Below, piece after piece: positions 26,827 through 35,283 of a DNA stretch of 38,519 bases. The DNA is taken from positions 1-38,519 of the forward strand of contig JBBIPZ010000020.1 of NCBI GenBank assembly GCA_037442505.1, in the 5' to 3' direction. The notes beneath the pieces were generated by a model. It was not told where the DNA came from, made no database searches, and worked only from the letters and a program-made list of their open reading frames with translations. This DNA comes from JBBIPZ01 sp037442505 [NCBI: Deltaproteobacteria bacterium] (GTDB lineage: Bacteria > CALINM01). A program made the translations under genes and the position numbers. Each line of letters begins with the position of its first letter. Positions within the stretch are counted from its first letter, which is position 1.

Positions 26827-27507
26827 TTATTCCTCAGATGTTGTCTTCAAATGTCTAATTATCTTCCCTTCAACCATAAAGATGACAAGTTCTGCAATAT
26901 TAACAGCATGATCCGCCATCCTTTCCAAATACTTTGATATGAATAATAAACGCGTGGCTCGAGATATGTTCTTCATATCCTGCATCATAAACGTTAGAAG
27001 TTCCCTGAATATCTGGTCATGTAACTGGTCAACAGTCTCATCGTCTTTAGTTACCTTTAACGCTAATTCAACGTCTTCTTTAACAAACGCATCGAGACTT
27101 TCTTTAACCATCATCTGAACAGTCTCAGCCATCTTTGGCAAATCAATGTATGGCTTAAGTTGTGGTTCCTGATTAAGTTCTAAAACCCTTTCGCACATAT
27201 TAACAGCCATATCACCTATGCGTTCCAGATCATAATTAATCTTAATGGTGGTGGTGATAAATCTTAAATCCCTTGCAGCAGGCTGACGTAAAGCAAGAAG
27301 TTTTAAACAAAACTCATCAATCTCAACTTCCTTTGCATTAACAACATCATCTTCAGCAATAACCTTTTCTGCAATAGCAGAATCTCTTTCCATCAAAGCC
27401 TTAATTGCATTTTTGATAGCTTTTTCAACAAGTGCCCCCTCAAAAAGCAGTTTTTCCTTCAGTTCCTTCAACTCTTTATCAAAAGATTTGTATATGTGTC
27501 CGTCCAT
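26827..27507 (-). CDS. phoU: Phosphate signalling/transport regulator PhoU
   Basis: 226 aa from the ATG at 27507 (SD AGGAGGGG); a TTG seven codons upstream would place the SD inside the gene. Two PhoU helical repeats carry the family patterns RDLRFITTTIKINYDLERIGDMAVN (near 75-100) and its second-half counterpart SKYLERMADHAVNIAELVIF. PhoU links Pst activity to the PhoR/PhoB system, which is not in the window. Here phoU leads the operon rather than ending it. Confidence 0.94.
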   Translation of the reverse strand: MDGHIYKSFDKELKELKEKLLFEGALVEKAIKNAIKALMERDSAIAEKVIAEDDVVNAKEVEIDEFCLKLLALRQPAARDLRFITTTIKINYDLERIGDMAVNMCERVLELNQEPQLKPYIDLPKMAETVQMMVKESLDAFVKEDVELALKVTKDDETVDQLHDQIFRELLTFMMQDMKNISRATRLLFISKYLERMADHAVNIAELVIFMVEGKIIRHLKTTSEE

Positions 27508-27531
27508 AACCCCTCCTAAAACTATCAAAAG

Positions 27532-27560
27532 ATTATAATGTCTGGTAGAATTAAAATCAA
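27532..27560 (-). promoter_or_regulatory. Promoter of the phoU-pst unit
   Basis: On the minus strand TTGATT (27555-27560) and a perfect TATAAT (27532-27537) are 17 nt apart, giving a start about 18 nt before the phoU ATG. I could not identify a convincing PhoB box in the sequence upstream, though a diverged one cannot be excluded. Confidence 0.55.
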
Positions 27561-27621
27561 GATTTAAAAAATGTGATAGACACTTAAACCTTGATAATTC
27601 TTAATCTTTGCAAAACCTTTC

Positions 27622-27696
27622 TATAAAATCATTGAAAATGATTTTATAAGTGCCGGGGAGGTGTCTTTGAGCAAGAGACCTTTTTCAAAGGTCTCT
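27622..27696 (+). repeat. Two-hairpin repeat element, copy B (upstream of the radical SAM gene)
   Basis: 75 bp. A perfect 12-bp stem with GAA loop (27622-27633 with 27637-27648) is followed by a GC-rich spacer, GAGCAAG, and a perfect 10-bp stem AGAGACCTTT/AAAGGTCTCT with TTC loop (27674-27683 with 27687-27696). It matches copy A at 14211-14281 on the other strand and has the same orientation relative to its downstream gene. It could also act as a terminator-like boundary between the divergent units, but lacks a T-tract. Confidence 0.7.
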
Positions 27697-27730
27697 ATTT
27701 GTAACCATACCACATAAATATCTTTTAACT

Positions 27731-27758
27731 TTTAAAGCAAATTTATATATGTTAAAAT
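27731..27758 (+). promoter_or_regulatory. Possible promoter of the radical SAM-liv unit
   Basis: TTTAAA (27731-27736) and TAAAAT (27753-27758) are 16 nt apart. The start would fall only a few bases before the ATG at 27768, which has no SD (upstream TTTTTCAGTT), so this transcript would be leaderless and repeat copy B would lie outside it. A promoter upstream of the repeat is the alternative. Confidence 0.25.
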
Positions 27759-27767
27759 TTTTCAGTT

Positions 27768-29495
27768 ATGCCAAAAGTTGATGTTGTTTTTCTACATGCT
27801 CCAAGTATTTATGATTTCAGGAAAAAACCAGTGATACATGGTCCTATAAGCGATGTTATACCATCAGGACCAATATTTGAAATGTATCCTATCGGTTTTG
27901 TAAGTTTATGCGGGCATTTAGAAAAGGCAGGTTTTTCCACTCGCATAATAAATATTGCCAACAAAATGCTCAACTCTCTTGCTTATGATGCCGAAAAGGA
28001 AATAAAAAATCTTAATCCAAAGGCATTTGTTATTGATTTACATTGGTTTCCTCACGTTCAGGGTAGCCTTAAAATCGCAGAAATAGTAAAAAAATATCAC
28101 CCTAAAACTCCAGTAATTTTTGGTGGTTACTCTTCTACCTACTTTCACAAGGAGCTAATTAACTATCCTTATATTGACTTAATTTTAAAAGGTGACTCTA
28201 CTGAACTGCCAATGGTAATGCTTGTTAAGGCGTTAATTAGGGGTGGTGATTTTTCCACAATTCCCAATCTAACTTATAAGGACACCAATGGAAATGTTTA
28301 TCATAACAAAATTAGCTATGTCCCAACTACAACTGATGACGTGATGACTGATTACACGTTTCCGATGAAAAAAACCTTCAAATTCCTTGATATTAATGGC
28401 TATATACCATTCCAGACGTGGATGAAATATCCAGTAACCGCAATTTTTCTGTACCGTGGCTGTCTGCACAACTGTAGGACATGTGGTGGTTCTAAGTTTA
28501 CCTGTGAAAACAGCTTCAATAGAAAAGAATTAGCCTATAAATCGCCACAAAAAGTGGCTGAAGAGTTAAAAACATCTGAAAAATTTATTAATGGACCCTG
28601 TTTTATAATCGGAGATATTCTTCAAAACGGAAAAAAATATGCAGACGATGTGATTGCTGAGATAAAGAAAGTTAACTTCAAAAACCATCTGGCATTTGAG
28701 TTTTTCGTACCGCCAACTGAGGAGTATGTTTTAAAGATTAAGGACGCTGTGAAAAATTACAATGTCGAGATTTCACCTGAATCTCACGATGAAGAAGTTA
28801 GAAGGGCTTTTGGAAGACCTTTCAACAATGAACAAATTGAACGTGCAGTTGATGCACTTGTCAGGCACGACTGTAAAAGGATAGACCTATTTTTTATGAC
28901 TGGCCTACCTAAGCAAACATACAATTCTGTTCTTGAAACTGTTAATTATTGTGAAGAGCTTTTAAAAAAATATGGGCATAAAAAAACACTCTATCCCTTT
29001 ATTTCTCCTCTGGCGCCGTTCATAGATCCTGGCAGCGAAGTGTGGGAAAATCCAGAAAAGTACGGTTATAAATTTTTTGCGAGAACTGTTGAAGAACATA
29101 GACAACTTATGGAAAAAGCCCTGTCCTGGAAATATTTTCTTGATTACGAGACGGATTGGATGTCAAGAAACGAGATTGTTAAAAGCACCTATGAGGCAGG
29201 CATAAAACTAAACGAAATTAAGAAAAAATATGGTCTGATATCTCCCAAAATCGCTTCTCTGGTCGAAAAACGGGCAAAAACTGCTTTAAAATATATTGAT
29301 AAAATTGATAAAATTATCGAAGCAGGAGAAAACGGACTTAAAGAATGGGAGCAGATTGCAAAAGAGATTAAAGACATAAATATTCACACAATCTGTCACA
29401 AAGAAGAGCTAAACTGGCCTGTAAGTTTTTATAAATTTAACATTTTCAAAATAGCAGCGTTAATGTTAAAATCAGCCATAAAGAAAATACTTTAA
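27768..29495 (+). CDS. B12-binding-domain-type radical SAM protein
   Basis: 575 aa. The N-terminal part (about 1-190) looks like the cobalamin-binding Rossmann domain of class B radical SAM enzymes (EMYPIGFVSLCGHLEKAGF, IDLHWFPHVQG, GGYSSTYF, LILKGDSTELP). The strict DxHxxG histidine motif is not clear, so cobalamin binding is uncertain. The radical SAM core has the 4Fe-4S triad Cys232, Cys236, Cys239 (RGCLHNCRTCGG). It resembles the TIGR04190/Ta0216-like B12-SAM proteins. Substrate unknown. It is 16 bp upstream of livK and the likely first gene of the liv operon, so a product related to branched-chain amino acids or peptides is possible but unproven. No SD is visible. Confidence 0.82.
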   Translation: MPKVDVVFLHAPSIYDFRKKPVIHGPISDVIPSGPIFEMYPIGFVSLCGHLEKAGFSTRIINIANKMLNSLAYDAEKEIKNLNPKAFVIDLHWFPHVQGSLKIAEIVKKYHPKTPVIFGGYSSTYFHKELINYPYIDLILKGDSTELPMVMLVKALIRGGDFSTIPNLTYKDTNGNVYHNKISYVPTTTDDVMTDYTFPMKKTFKFLDINGYIPFQTWMKYPVTAIFLYRGCLHNCRTCGGSKFTCENSFNRKELAYKSPQKVAEELKTSEKFINGPCFIIGDILQNGKKYADDVIAEIKKVNFKNHLAFEFFVPPTEEYVLKIKDAVKNYNVEISPESHDEEVRRAFGRPFNNEQIERAVDALVRHDCKRIDLFFMTGLPKQTYNSVLETVNYCEELLKKYGHKKTLYPFISPLAPFIDPGSEVWENPEKYGYKFFARTVEEHRQLMEKALSWKYFLDYETDWMSRNEIVKSTYEAGIKLNEIKKKYGLISPKIASLVEKRAKTALKYIDKIDKIIEAGENGLKEWEQIAKEIKDINIHTICHKEELNWPVSFYKFNIFKIAALMLKSAIKKIL

Positions 29496-29511
29496 TAAAA
29501 GGAGGTTAGGT

Positions 29512-30630
29512 ATGAAGAAGTTTCTACTGGCATTACTTATTCTCATTACACCAACCTTTGTTTCCGCAAAAGAAAAGGTAAAACTCGGTTTGATTGCACC
29601 ACTAACCGGTGATGTTAAAACCTTTGGTGAATCTTCAAAAAATGCGTTTTTGATAGCAATCGAAGAGTATTCAAAGACTGGTAAATATGAGATTGAACCC
29701 ATAATAATCGATGACAAAAACGATCCAACCGAGGGCACAAACGGTGCTTTAAAACTCATCACACAAAACAGGGTTAAAGCCTTTGTTGGTCCTTTGACAT
29801 CAAAGGTTGCTTTACCTGTGAGTGAAATTGCCAATAGCAATAAGGTAGTTATGCTTACAGGCACTGCAACAAATCCAAAAGTAACTGTTTACGATGGCAA
29901 AAGAAAAGGATTTGTTTTTAGAGCCTGTTACATAGACCCATTTCAGGGCACTGTAGCTGCCACTTTTGCACTTAAAAATCTTAAGGCAAGAAATGCTGCT
30001 GTACTGTACGACGTTGGAAATGACTATTCGAAGGGTTTAGCTGAGTTTTTTAAGGCATCGTTTGAAAAGGGAAAAGGAAAAGTAGTCTCTTATGAATCTT
30101 ACCAGAAAGATGATGTAGATTTTTCTGCACTCATTACAAAGATAGCGGTCAAAAAGCCAGATGTTATTTATGTTCCTGACTATTACAACAAGGTCGCGCT
30201 CATTGCAAAACAAGTAAGGGAAAAAGGGATAAAATCACCTATGCTTGGAGGAGACGGTTGGGATTCACCAGAGCTTATCAAAATTGCTGGTAATGCGATT
30301 ATAGGAAGCTATTTCACAAATCATTACTCTCCTGACAGAAAAGACCCTGTCACAGAAAAATTTATTAAGGTTTACAAAACAAAACATGGTGTTGTCCCGG
30401 ATGCACTTGCAGCATTAAGCTATGATGCCACTATGCTTTTGCTGCAATCACTTGACAAAGCTAAAAAACCAGACTCAACCCTGATAAAAGCTGAGTTAGA
30501 AAAAACAAAAAATTTTAAAGGTTCTACAGGAATAATCAATTTCGATAAAAATGGCGATGCTGTTAAATCTACCGTCATACTTAAACTTGAAAAAGGCGGA
30601 GCTAAATACGTAACAACAATAGCACCATAA
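29512..30630 (+). CDS. livK: Branched-chain amino-acid ABC transporter substrate-binding protein
   Basis: 372 aa periplasmic binding protein type I. The signal peptide MKKFLLALLILITPTFVSA is cut near residue 19. KVKLGLIAPLTGDVKTFGE and the FVGPLTSK region are LivK/LivJ-like ligand-binding parts. SD AAAGGAGG. Ligand inferred from the family and from livHMGF next to it; other polar amino acids or amides cannot be excluded. Confidence 0.9.
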   Translation: MKKFLLALLILITPTFVSAKEKVKLGLIAPLTGDVKTFGESSKNAFLIAIEEYSKTGKYEIEPIIIDDKNDPTEGTNGALKLITQNRVKAFVGPLTSKVALPVSEIANSNKVVMLTGTATNPKVTVYDGKRKGFVFRACYIDPFQGTVAATFALKNLKARNAAVLYDVGNDYSKGLAEFFKASFEKGKGKVVSYESYQKDDVDFSALITKIAVKKPDVIYVPDYYNKVALIAKQVREKGIKSPMLGGDGWDSPELIKIAGNAIIGSYFTNHYSPDRKDPVTEKFIKVYKTKHGVVPDALAALSYDATMLLLQSLDKAKKPDSTLIKAELEKTKNFKGSTGIINFDKNGDAVKSTVILKLEKGGAKYVTTIAP

Positions 30631-31520
30631 TGGAAACGACAGCCTATATTTTGCAACAAATTGTAAATGGCATCCAGTTAGGTTCTGTGTACGCCATTAT
30701 CGCATTAGGATACACAATGGTATATGGCGTACTCAGATTGATTAATTTTGCTCATGGCGATGTATTCATGTTAGGAGCCTTTTTTGTCTTCTATTTGATT
30801 AACAAGTTTAATTTTCCTCTTGTAACTGCAGTTATTCTAACTGTTTGCGGCACTGCAATTGTAGCTTATCTTATCGAAAAAATTGCTTACAAACCTTTAA
30901 GAAATGCTCCCAAAATATCACTTCTAATAACAGCTGTGGGAGTATCTTTATTTCTTGAGTATACACTTAGCCTGAATATCTTTTTCACTCCAAACTATAT
31001 TGCTTTTCCTCGCCCTTTCGAGGTAAAAAGTTATGACTTTTTTGTTTTCTCTGTTACTAACATTCATATTTTCATATTTCTATCCACAATACTCTCTCTT
31101 TTGCTGCTATACTTTTTGATATACAAGACTAAACAAGGCAAGGCAATGCGTGCAATATCTCATGACCAACAAACTGCCGCGCTAATGGGGATTAATATTG
31201 ACAACATCATATCGTTCACATTTTTGATAGGTGGCGCTTTAGCAGGCTTGGGTGGCATTCTTTACTCTATAGCCTATCCACAAATCAATGTTTTTATGGG
31301 TGTCATGCCTGGCATAAAATCCTTTGTCGCAGCGGTTTTAGGCGGTATTGGCGTTATTCACGGAGCTGTTTTGGGTGGCTTTATCATCGGCTTAGCTGAG
31401 GTGTTTGTATCCGCATTTTTATCATCCACTTTAAGAGATGGGGTTATCTTTCTTCTTCTTTTTATATTTCTTTTACTAAGGCCAAATGGTTTATTTGGAA
31501 AACGGATCGAGAAAGTATGA
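30630..31520 (+). CDS. livH: Branched-chain amino-acid ABC transporter permease LivH
   Basis: 296 aa, about eight membrane helices. LGYTMVYGVLRLINFAHGDVFMLGAF near residue 24 is the LivH signature; IGGALAGLGGILYS lies near 194. The ATG overlaps the livK stop (TAATG). It forms the channel with LivM. Confidence 0.94.
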   Translation: METTAYILQQIVNGIQLGSVYAIIALGYTMVYGVLRLINFAHGDVFMLGAFFVFYLINKFNFPLVTAVILTVCGTAIVAYLIEKIAYKPLRNAPKISLLITAVGVSLFLEYTLSLNIFFTPNYIAFPRPFEVKSYDFFVFSVTNIHIFIFLSTILSLLLLYFLIYKTKQGKAMRAISHDQQTAALMGINIDNIISFTFLIGGALAGLGGILYSIAYPQINVFMGVMPGIKSFVAAVLGGIGVIHGAVLGGFIIGLAEVFVSAFLSSTLRDGVIFLLLFIFLLLRPNGLFGKRIEKV

Positions 31521-32455
31521 AGATAAAAGCGTCTAATCTGCTTATACTCATAGCAATTCTTATCTATGTATTGCTAAAAGTTGCAATTGCCACTGAGTTT
31601 ATTTCTGAATATTTAGAACAGATTATTTTATATACGATAATTGTAATAGTTGTATCTTTGGGACTAAATCTTATTTACGGCTATACAGGACAGTTTTCTT
31701 TAGGTCATGCAGCATTTTACGGTATTGGTGCTTACTCTTCTGCAATTATTTGTAAAATTTTAAATATAGAAGACATCTATCATTTTGTCCCCATCATAAT
31801 TATTTCGGGTGTTGTTTCAGGTTTTGTAGGTTATTTGATAGGAATCCCTGTATTACGACTTAAGGACGACTTTCTGGCTATCGCAACACTTGGTTTTGGT
31901 GTCTTAATACGTGTTTTCCTTGATAATTCTGATAGAATCTCAGATTTGTTAGGAGGTTCGCGTGGATTTGTTGGTATCCCAAAAATAACAAATCTGGAAA
32001 TTACATTTTTTACCGTTTTAATACTTATACTGCTAACCATTAATCTGATTAATTCTCGATATGGTTTGTTCTTAAAAACTATAAAAAGTGATGAGCTTGC
32101 CACCTCATCTTTGGGAATAGACGTTGCAAAGATGAAACTTTTAGCGTTTGTGAGTGGCTGTTTTCTCGCAGGTGTAGGGGGGTCTCTGTATGCCCATCTT
32201 TACACCTTTTTACATCCTTCAAATTTTGACATCTTAAAATCAATCGATTTTCTCGTGATAGTTATTATTGGTGGGATGGGAAGTATCTCCGGAACAGTTA
32301 TCGCTAGCATCCTCTGGGTGGGATTAATAGAAGGATTAAGAAACTTTCTTCCAACTGAATGGATGGATTTTAGATGGGTGATAATTCCAGTTTTGTTAAT
32401 TATTACAATGATGTTAAAGCCAGAGGGACTTTTTGTTAAAAGGTCCGTAAGGTAG
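31517..32455 (+). CDS. livM: Branched-chain amino-acid ABC transporter permease LivM
   Basis: 312 aa membrane protein. GLNLIYGYTGQFSLGHAAFYGIGAY near residue 48 and SGCFLAGVGGSLYAHLYTFLHP near 214 are typical LivM parts. The ATG overlaps the livH stop (ATGA). Confidence 0.94.
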   Translation: MKIKASNLLILIAILIYVLLKVAIATEFISEYLEQIILYTIIVIVVSLGLNLIYGYTGQFSLGHAAFYGIGAYSSAIICKILNIEDIYHFVPIIIISGVVSGFVGYLIGIPVLRLKDDFLAIATLGFGVLIRVFLDNSDRISDLLGGSRGFVGIPKITNLEITFFTVLILILLTINLINSRYGLFLKTIKSDELATSSLGIDVAKMKLLAFVSGCFLAGVGGSLYAHLYTFLHPSNFDILKSIDFLVIVIIGGMGSISGTVIASILWVGLIEGLRNFLPTEWMDFRWVIIPVLLIITMMLKPEGLFVKRSVR

Positions 32456-32458
32456 GTT

Positions 32459-33241
32459 ATGTCTATTATTTTAGATGTGCAAAATATTTCAAAAAATTTT
32501 GGTGGTTTGAAGGCTGTATCAAATTTATCTTTTAGTGTAGAAAAAGGTGAGATATTAGCTATTATTGGACCAAATGGAGCTGGCAAAACAACAGTTTTTA
32601 ACCTCATTACAGGATTTTATACCGTTGATACTGGAAAGATCATTTTCAACGACAAAGATATTACAAAAATGCATCCTCATAAAATTGCCAAGTTAGGAAT
32701 AAGAAGAACATTTCAAAACTTAAGATTGTTTAAAAATCTTACTGTCTATGATAATATTATTGCCGCTGTTTACAGTGAATATAACTACAACATTTTTTCA
32801 GCCTTATTCAACACATCAAAAAAGAAGGAGATTAACAAAAAATCAGAACAAAAAACATTAGAAATTCTTGAATTTTTCAATTTACTTTCAAAACGCGACA
32901 ATCTTGCAGGTGCGCTACCCTACGGGGAACAGCGTAGATTGGAACTTGCTCGTGCCATTGCTACAGAACCCAAACTCGTCTTAATTGATGAGCCTGCAGC
33001 AGGGATGAACCCTTCTGAGGTGTTAGATTTTATTAATCTGCTCAATGCTGCAAGAAAACAGTTTAACCTGACGTTATTGCTGATTGAACATCAGATGAAG
33101 TTAGTGATGTCAATATCTCAACGCATAGTTGTTATGGATTTTGGCGAAAAGATAATGGAAGGCATTCCAGAAGAAGTAAAAAATGACAAAAGGGTTATTG
33201 AAGCATATCTTGGAAGCGAACTTAATTTAGAGGTGTTTTGA
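32459..33241 (+). CDS. livG: Branched-chain amino-acid ABC transporter ATPase LivG
   Basis: 260 aa. Walker A GPNGAGKTT near residue 38, the LivG-type signature PYGEQRRLELARA (near 154-166) and Walker B VLIDEPAAGMNP are present. The C-terminal GEKIMEGIPEEV and VIEAYLG are typical of the family. It pairs with LivF to drive uptake. Confidence 0.95.
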   Translation: MSIILDVQNISKNFGGLKAVSNLSFSVEKGEILAIIGPNGAGKTTVFNLITGFYTVDTGKIIFNDKDITKMHPHKIAKLGIRRTFQNLRLFKNLTVYDNIIAAVYSEYNYNIFSALFNTSKKKEINKKSEQKTLEILEFFNLLSKRDNLAGALPYGEQRRLELARAIATEPKLVLIDEPAAGMNPSEVLDFINLLNAARKQFNLTLLLIEHQMKLVMSISQRIVVMDFGEKIMEGIPEEVKNDKRVIEAYLGSELNLEVF

Positions 33242-33951
33242 TGTTTTTCGAGATAAAGGCATTAAATGTTTATTATGGTTTGATAAAGGCTTTAGAAAAT
33301 ATACACCTCACCCTTAATGAGGGTGAAATAATTTCTCTAATCGGCGCTAATGGTGCGGGTAAATCTACATTGCTAAAAACCATTACAGGTCTTGTTAAAC
33401 CTAATAAAGGCAATATCTTTTTTAAAAACAACGACTTGACTATAACCAAACCAGAAAAGATCGTAAAGTTAGGCATTTCGATGGTGCCAGAGGGCAGAAG
33501 GGTTTTCCCAGACCTAACTGTTAAGGAAAATTTGGAATTAGGGGCATACATCATCTCAAATAAAAAACTCGAAAATCAGATATACGAACAGGTTTTAAAA
33601 ATTTTTCCACGCTTAAAAGAAAGGTTAAAACAACCTGCCGGCACTCTATCTGGCGGAGAGCAACAGATGCTTGCAATAGGCAGGGCATTGATGAGTAATC
33701 CTAAAATACTTCTGCTGGATGAACCTTCGATGGGATTGTCGCCAAAAATTACAAAAGAAATCTTTATGTTGATAAGAGATATCAATAAAAACAGAGGAAT
33801 TTCGATCATACTTGTTGAGCAAAACGCACATATGGCGCTCGAAATTTCAAAAATGGTTTATGTAATAGAAAACGGATCAATTAAACTTGAAGGCACTCCA
33901 GACGAGTTAAAAGGAAATCCTTTAATATTAAAGGCATATCTTGGTGGTTAG
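33241..33951 (+). CDS. livF: Branched-chain amino-acid ABC transporter ATPase LivF
   Basis: 236 aa. Walker A GANGAGKST, signature LSGGEQQMLAIGRAL, Walker B LLLDEPSMGLSP and the H-loop region VEQNAHMAL are seen (LivF proteins normally have Gln in place of the H-loop His). The ATG at 33241 overlaps the livG stop (TGATG) with GAGGTG 6-7 nt upstream. Its stop lies 10 bp from the convergent pilQ stop. Confidence 0.95.
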   Translation: MFFEIKALNVYYGLIKALENIHLTLNEGEIISLIGANGAGKSTLLKTITGLVKPNKGNIFFKNNDLTITKPEKIVKLGISMVPEGRRVFPDLTVKENLELGAYIISNKKLENQIYEQVLKIFPRLKERLKQPAGTLSGGEQQMLAIGRALMSNPKILLLDEPSMGLSPKITKEIFMLIRDINKNRGISIILVEQNAHMALEISKMVYVIENGSIKLEGTPDELKGNPLILKAYLGG

Positions 33952-33964
33952 GGCATTAGCCTTA
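33949..33964. terminator. Small hairpin across the livF/pilQ convergent stops
   Basis: TAGGGC (33949-33954) can pair with GCCTTA (33959-33964) around an ATTA loop, with one G.U pair. It covers both stop codons of the two convergent operons. The stem is short and no T-tract follows on either side, so it is at best a weak bidirectional terminator. Confidence 0.2.
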
Positions 33965-35272
33965 CTTCTCAACTTTAACGTTGTCAAGTTCAACAGCATT
34001 TTTAACTATCTTTGGCGTCAAAAATATCATAAGTTCTTCGTTACGTTTTTCTTTACTCTTTGATTTAAAAAGCCAGCCAATCAATGGAATATCAGACAAA
34101 AATGGAATTGAACGCTGTGTCTCGCCTTCTGTTACCTTGTAAAGTCCACCAATAACCACAGTTTCGCCATCCTTTAGTAAAATAGAAGTAGAAGCCCTCT
34201 GATCTCTGATTTCAGGGATATTTTCAACTGTTCTTGCATAGTTTGGCTCACTTTGGCTAACATCAACGGTAAGAAGCACGTGGTCTTCTCCCGAAATTTG
34301 CGGAGTAACACCAAGCTCAACACCTGTCGATACTTCTGTAATTGATACATTTGACGATGTAGTTACAAAAGAACCAACTGGCACAGAACGAATCCTTAAT
34401 GTAGCACCACTTCTGATTGTTGCACGTTTATTATCAAGTGTCAGTATGCGGGGCGCAGAAACTACCTTTGCCTTACCTTTCTCCTCAGCTAATTGCAAGG
34501 CAAGATCTAACCTTAGGTTATTATTCAAACTGCCCAAAACTATGCCAATATTACCAAAAGGTTGAGATTGTGCTGGCAGATTAATTACAAAGTTATTTCC
34601 AGGGGTAGCTGTATCGCCAAAAGTACCACCCACACTCATTCCAAACACCTTGTTCTCACCACTTCTATTTTGCAAAGCGCCTCCCCAGTTGATTCCCATA
34701 TCTCTCGAAAACGACTCGTTGGCATTAACAATTCGCGTTTCAATTAATATCTGTCTTGTTTTAACGTCAAGCATTTGTATAACCTTTTTCATTTCTTCAA
34801 TAACCTTTGGTTCTTCCCTAACTAAAAGTGAGTTTGTAGGTGCATTTATTTGTATGCTACCAGGCGGGAAAATCTTATCCAGAGATGTTTTAACCTCTGT
34901 CGCACTTGCATATTTTAAAGGTATCATCTCCATAGAAAGTTTCTTTTGCGCTGATTCTTCTTTGTAAATTCTTACAATATTACCTTCCAGCTTGTAGTTA
35001 TAACCATAAGATAACAGTATCGCATCAAGGGCATTTTTTATCGTAACATCTTTGAGTGCGATATTAACATATCCCGGCATAGTCTCAGGGGCAACAACAT
35101 TAAGTCCTGTTTCTTTAATCAAAATCTTAATTGCATCAGAAAGCTGCGTCTCTTTAAATGTGAGATTATATTTTCTGTCACTGTTTAATAGCGTATTAAT
35201 ATCAGTTTGAGCAATCGCTAAATTGGAAAATATCGTTAAAATTGATAAAAAAGCCAAAATAAGCTTTTTCAT
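33962..35272 (-). CDS. pilQ: Type IV pilus secretin PilQ (short form)
   Basis: 436 aa. A signal peptide (MKKLILAFLSILTIFSNLAIA) is followed by an STN-like domain (about 30-105), one N1-type ring domain (about 115-170; MIPLKYASATEVKTSL) and the secretin pore domain (about 180-430), with KVVSAPRILTLDNKRATIRSG and VPFLSDIPLIGWLFKSK-like elements. AMIN domains of proteobacterial PilQ are missing, so it is a compact secretin; an MSHA-type MshL is an alternative reading. The ATG at 35272 is chosen by its SD AGAGG. Last gene of the pilus unit. Confidence 0.88.
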   Translation of the reverse strand: MKKLILAFLSILTIFSNLAIAQTDINTLLNSDRKYNLTFKETQLSDAIKILIKETGLNVVAPETMPGYVNIALKDVTIKNALDAILLSYGYNYKLEGNIVRIYKEESAQKKLSMEMIPLKYASATEVKTSLDKIFPPGSIQINAPTNSLLVREEPKVIEEMKKVIQMLDVKTRQILIETRIVNANESFSRDMGINWGGALQNRSGENKVFGMSVGGTFGDTATPGNNFVINLPAQSQPFGNIGIVLGSLNNNLRLDLALQLAEEKGKAKVVSAPRILTLDNKRATIRSGATLRIRSVPVGSFVTTSSNVSITEVSTGVELGVTPQISGEDHVLLTVDVSQSEPNYARTVENIPEIRDQRASTSILLKDGETVVIGGLYKVTEGETQRSIPFLSDIPLIGWLFKSKSKEKRNEELMIFLTPKIVKNAVELDNVKVEK

Positions 35273-35283
35273 TTTCACCACCT

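Noticed and set aside
27561-27621. PhoB box upstream of phoU
   Set aside because: No pair of CTGTCAT-like repeats with 11-bp spacing could be made out; only scattered TTTAA motifs.
27622-27696. Ordinary bidirectional terminator for divergent genes
   Set aside because: Flanking genes are divergent, so no transcript of either unit needs to end here; no T-tract follows, and a second copy exists in a leader elsewhere.
29472-29864. Open frame on the minus strand opposite the start of livK
   Set aside because: Mirror of the livK coding sequence; no domain, no SD, and livK has a signal peptide and family motifs.
34650-34967. Plus-strand open frames opposite pilQ
   Set aside because: Shadow of the secretin gene codons; no recognisable protein.
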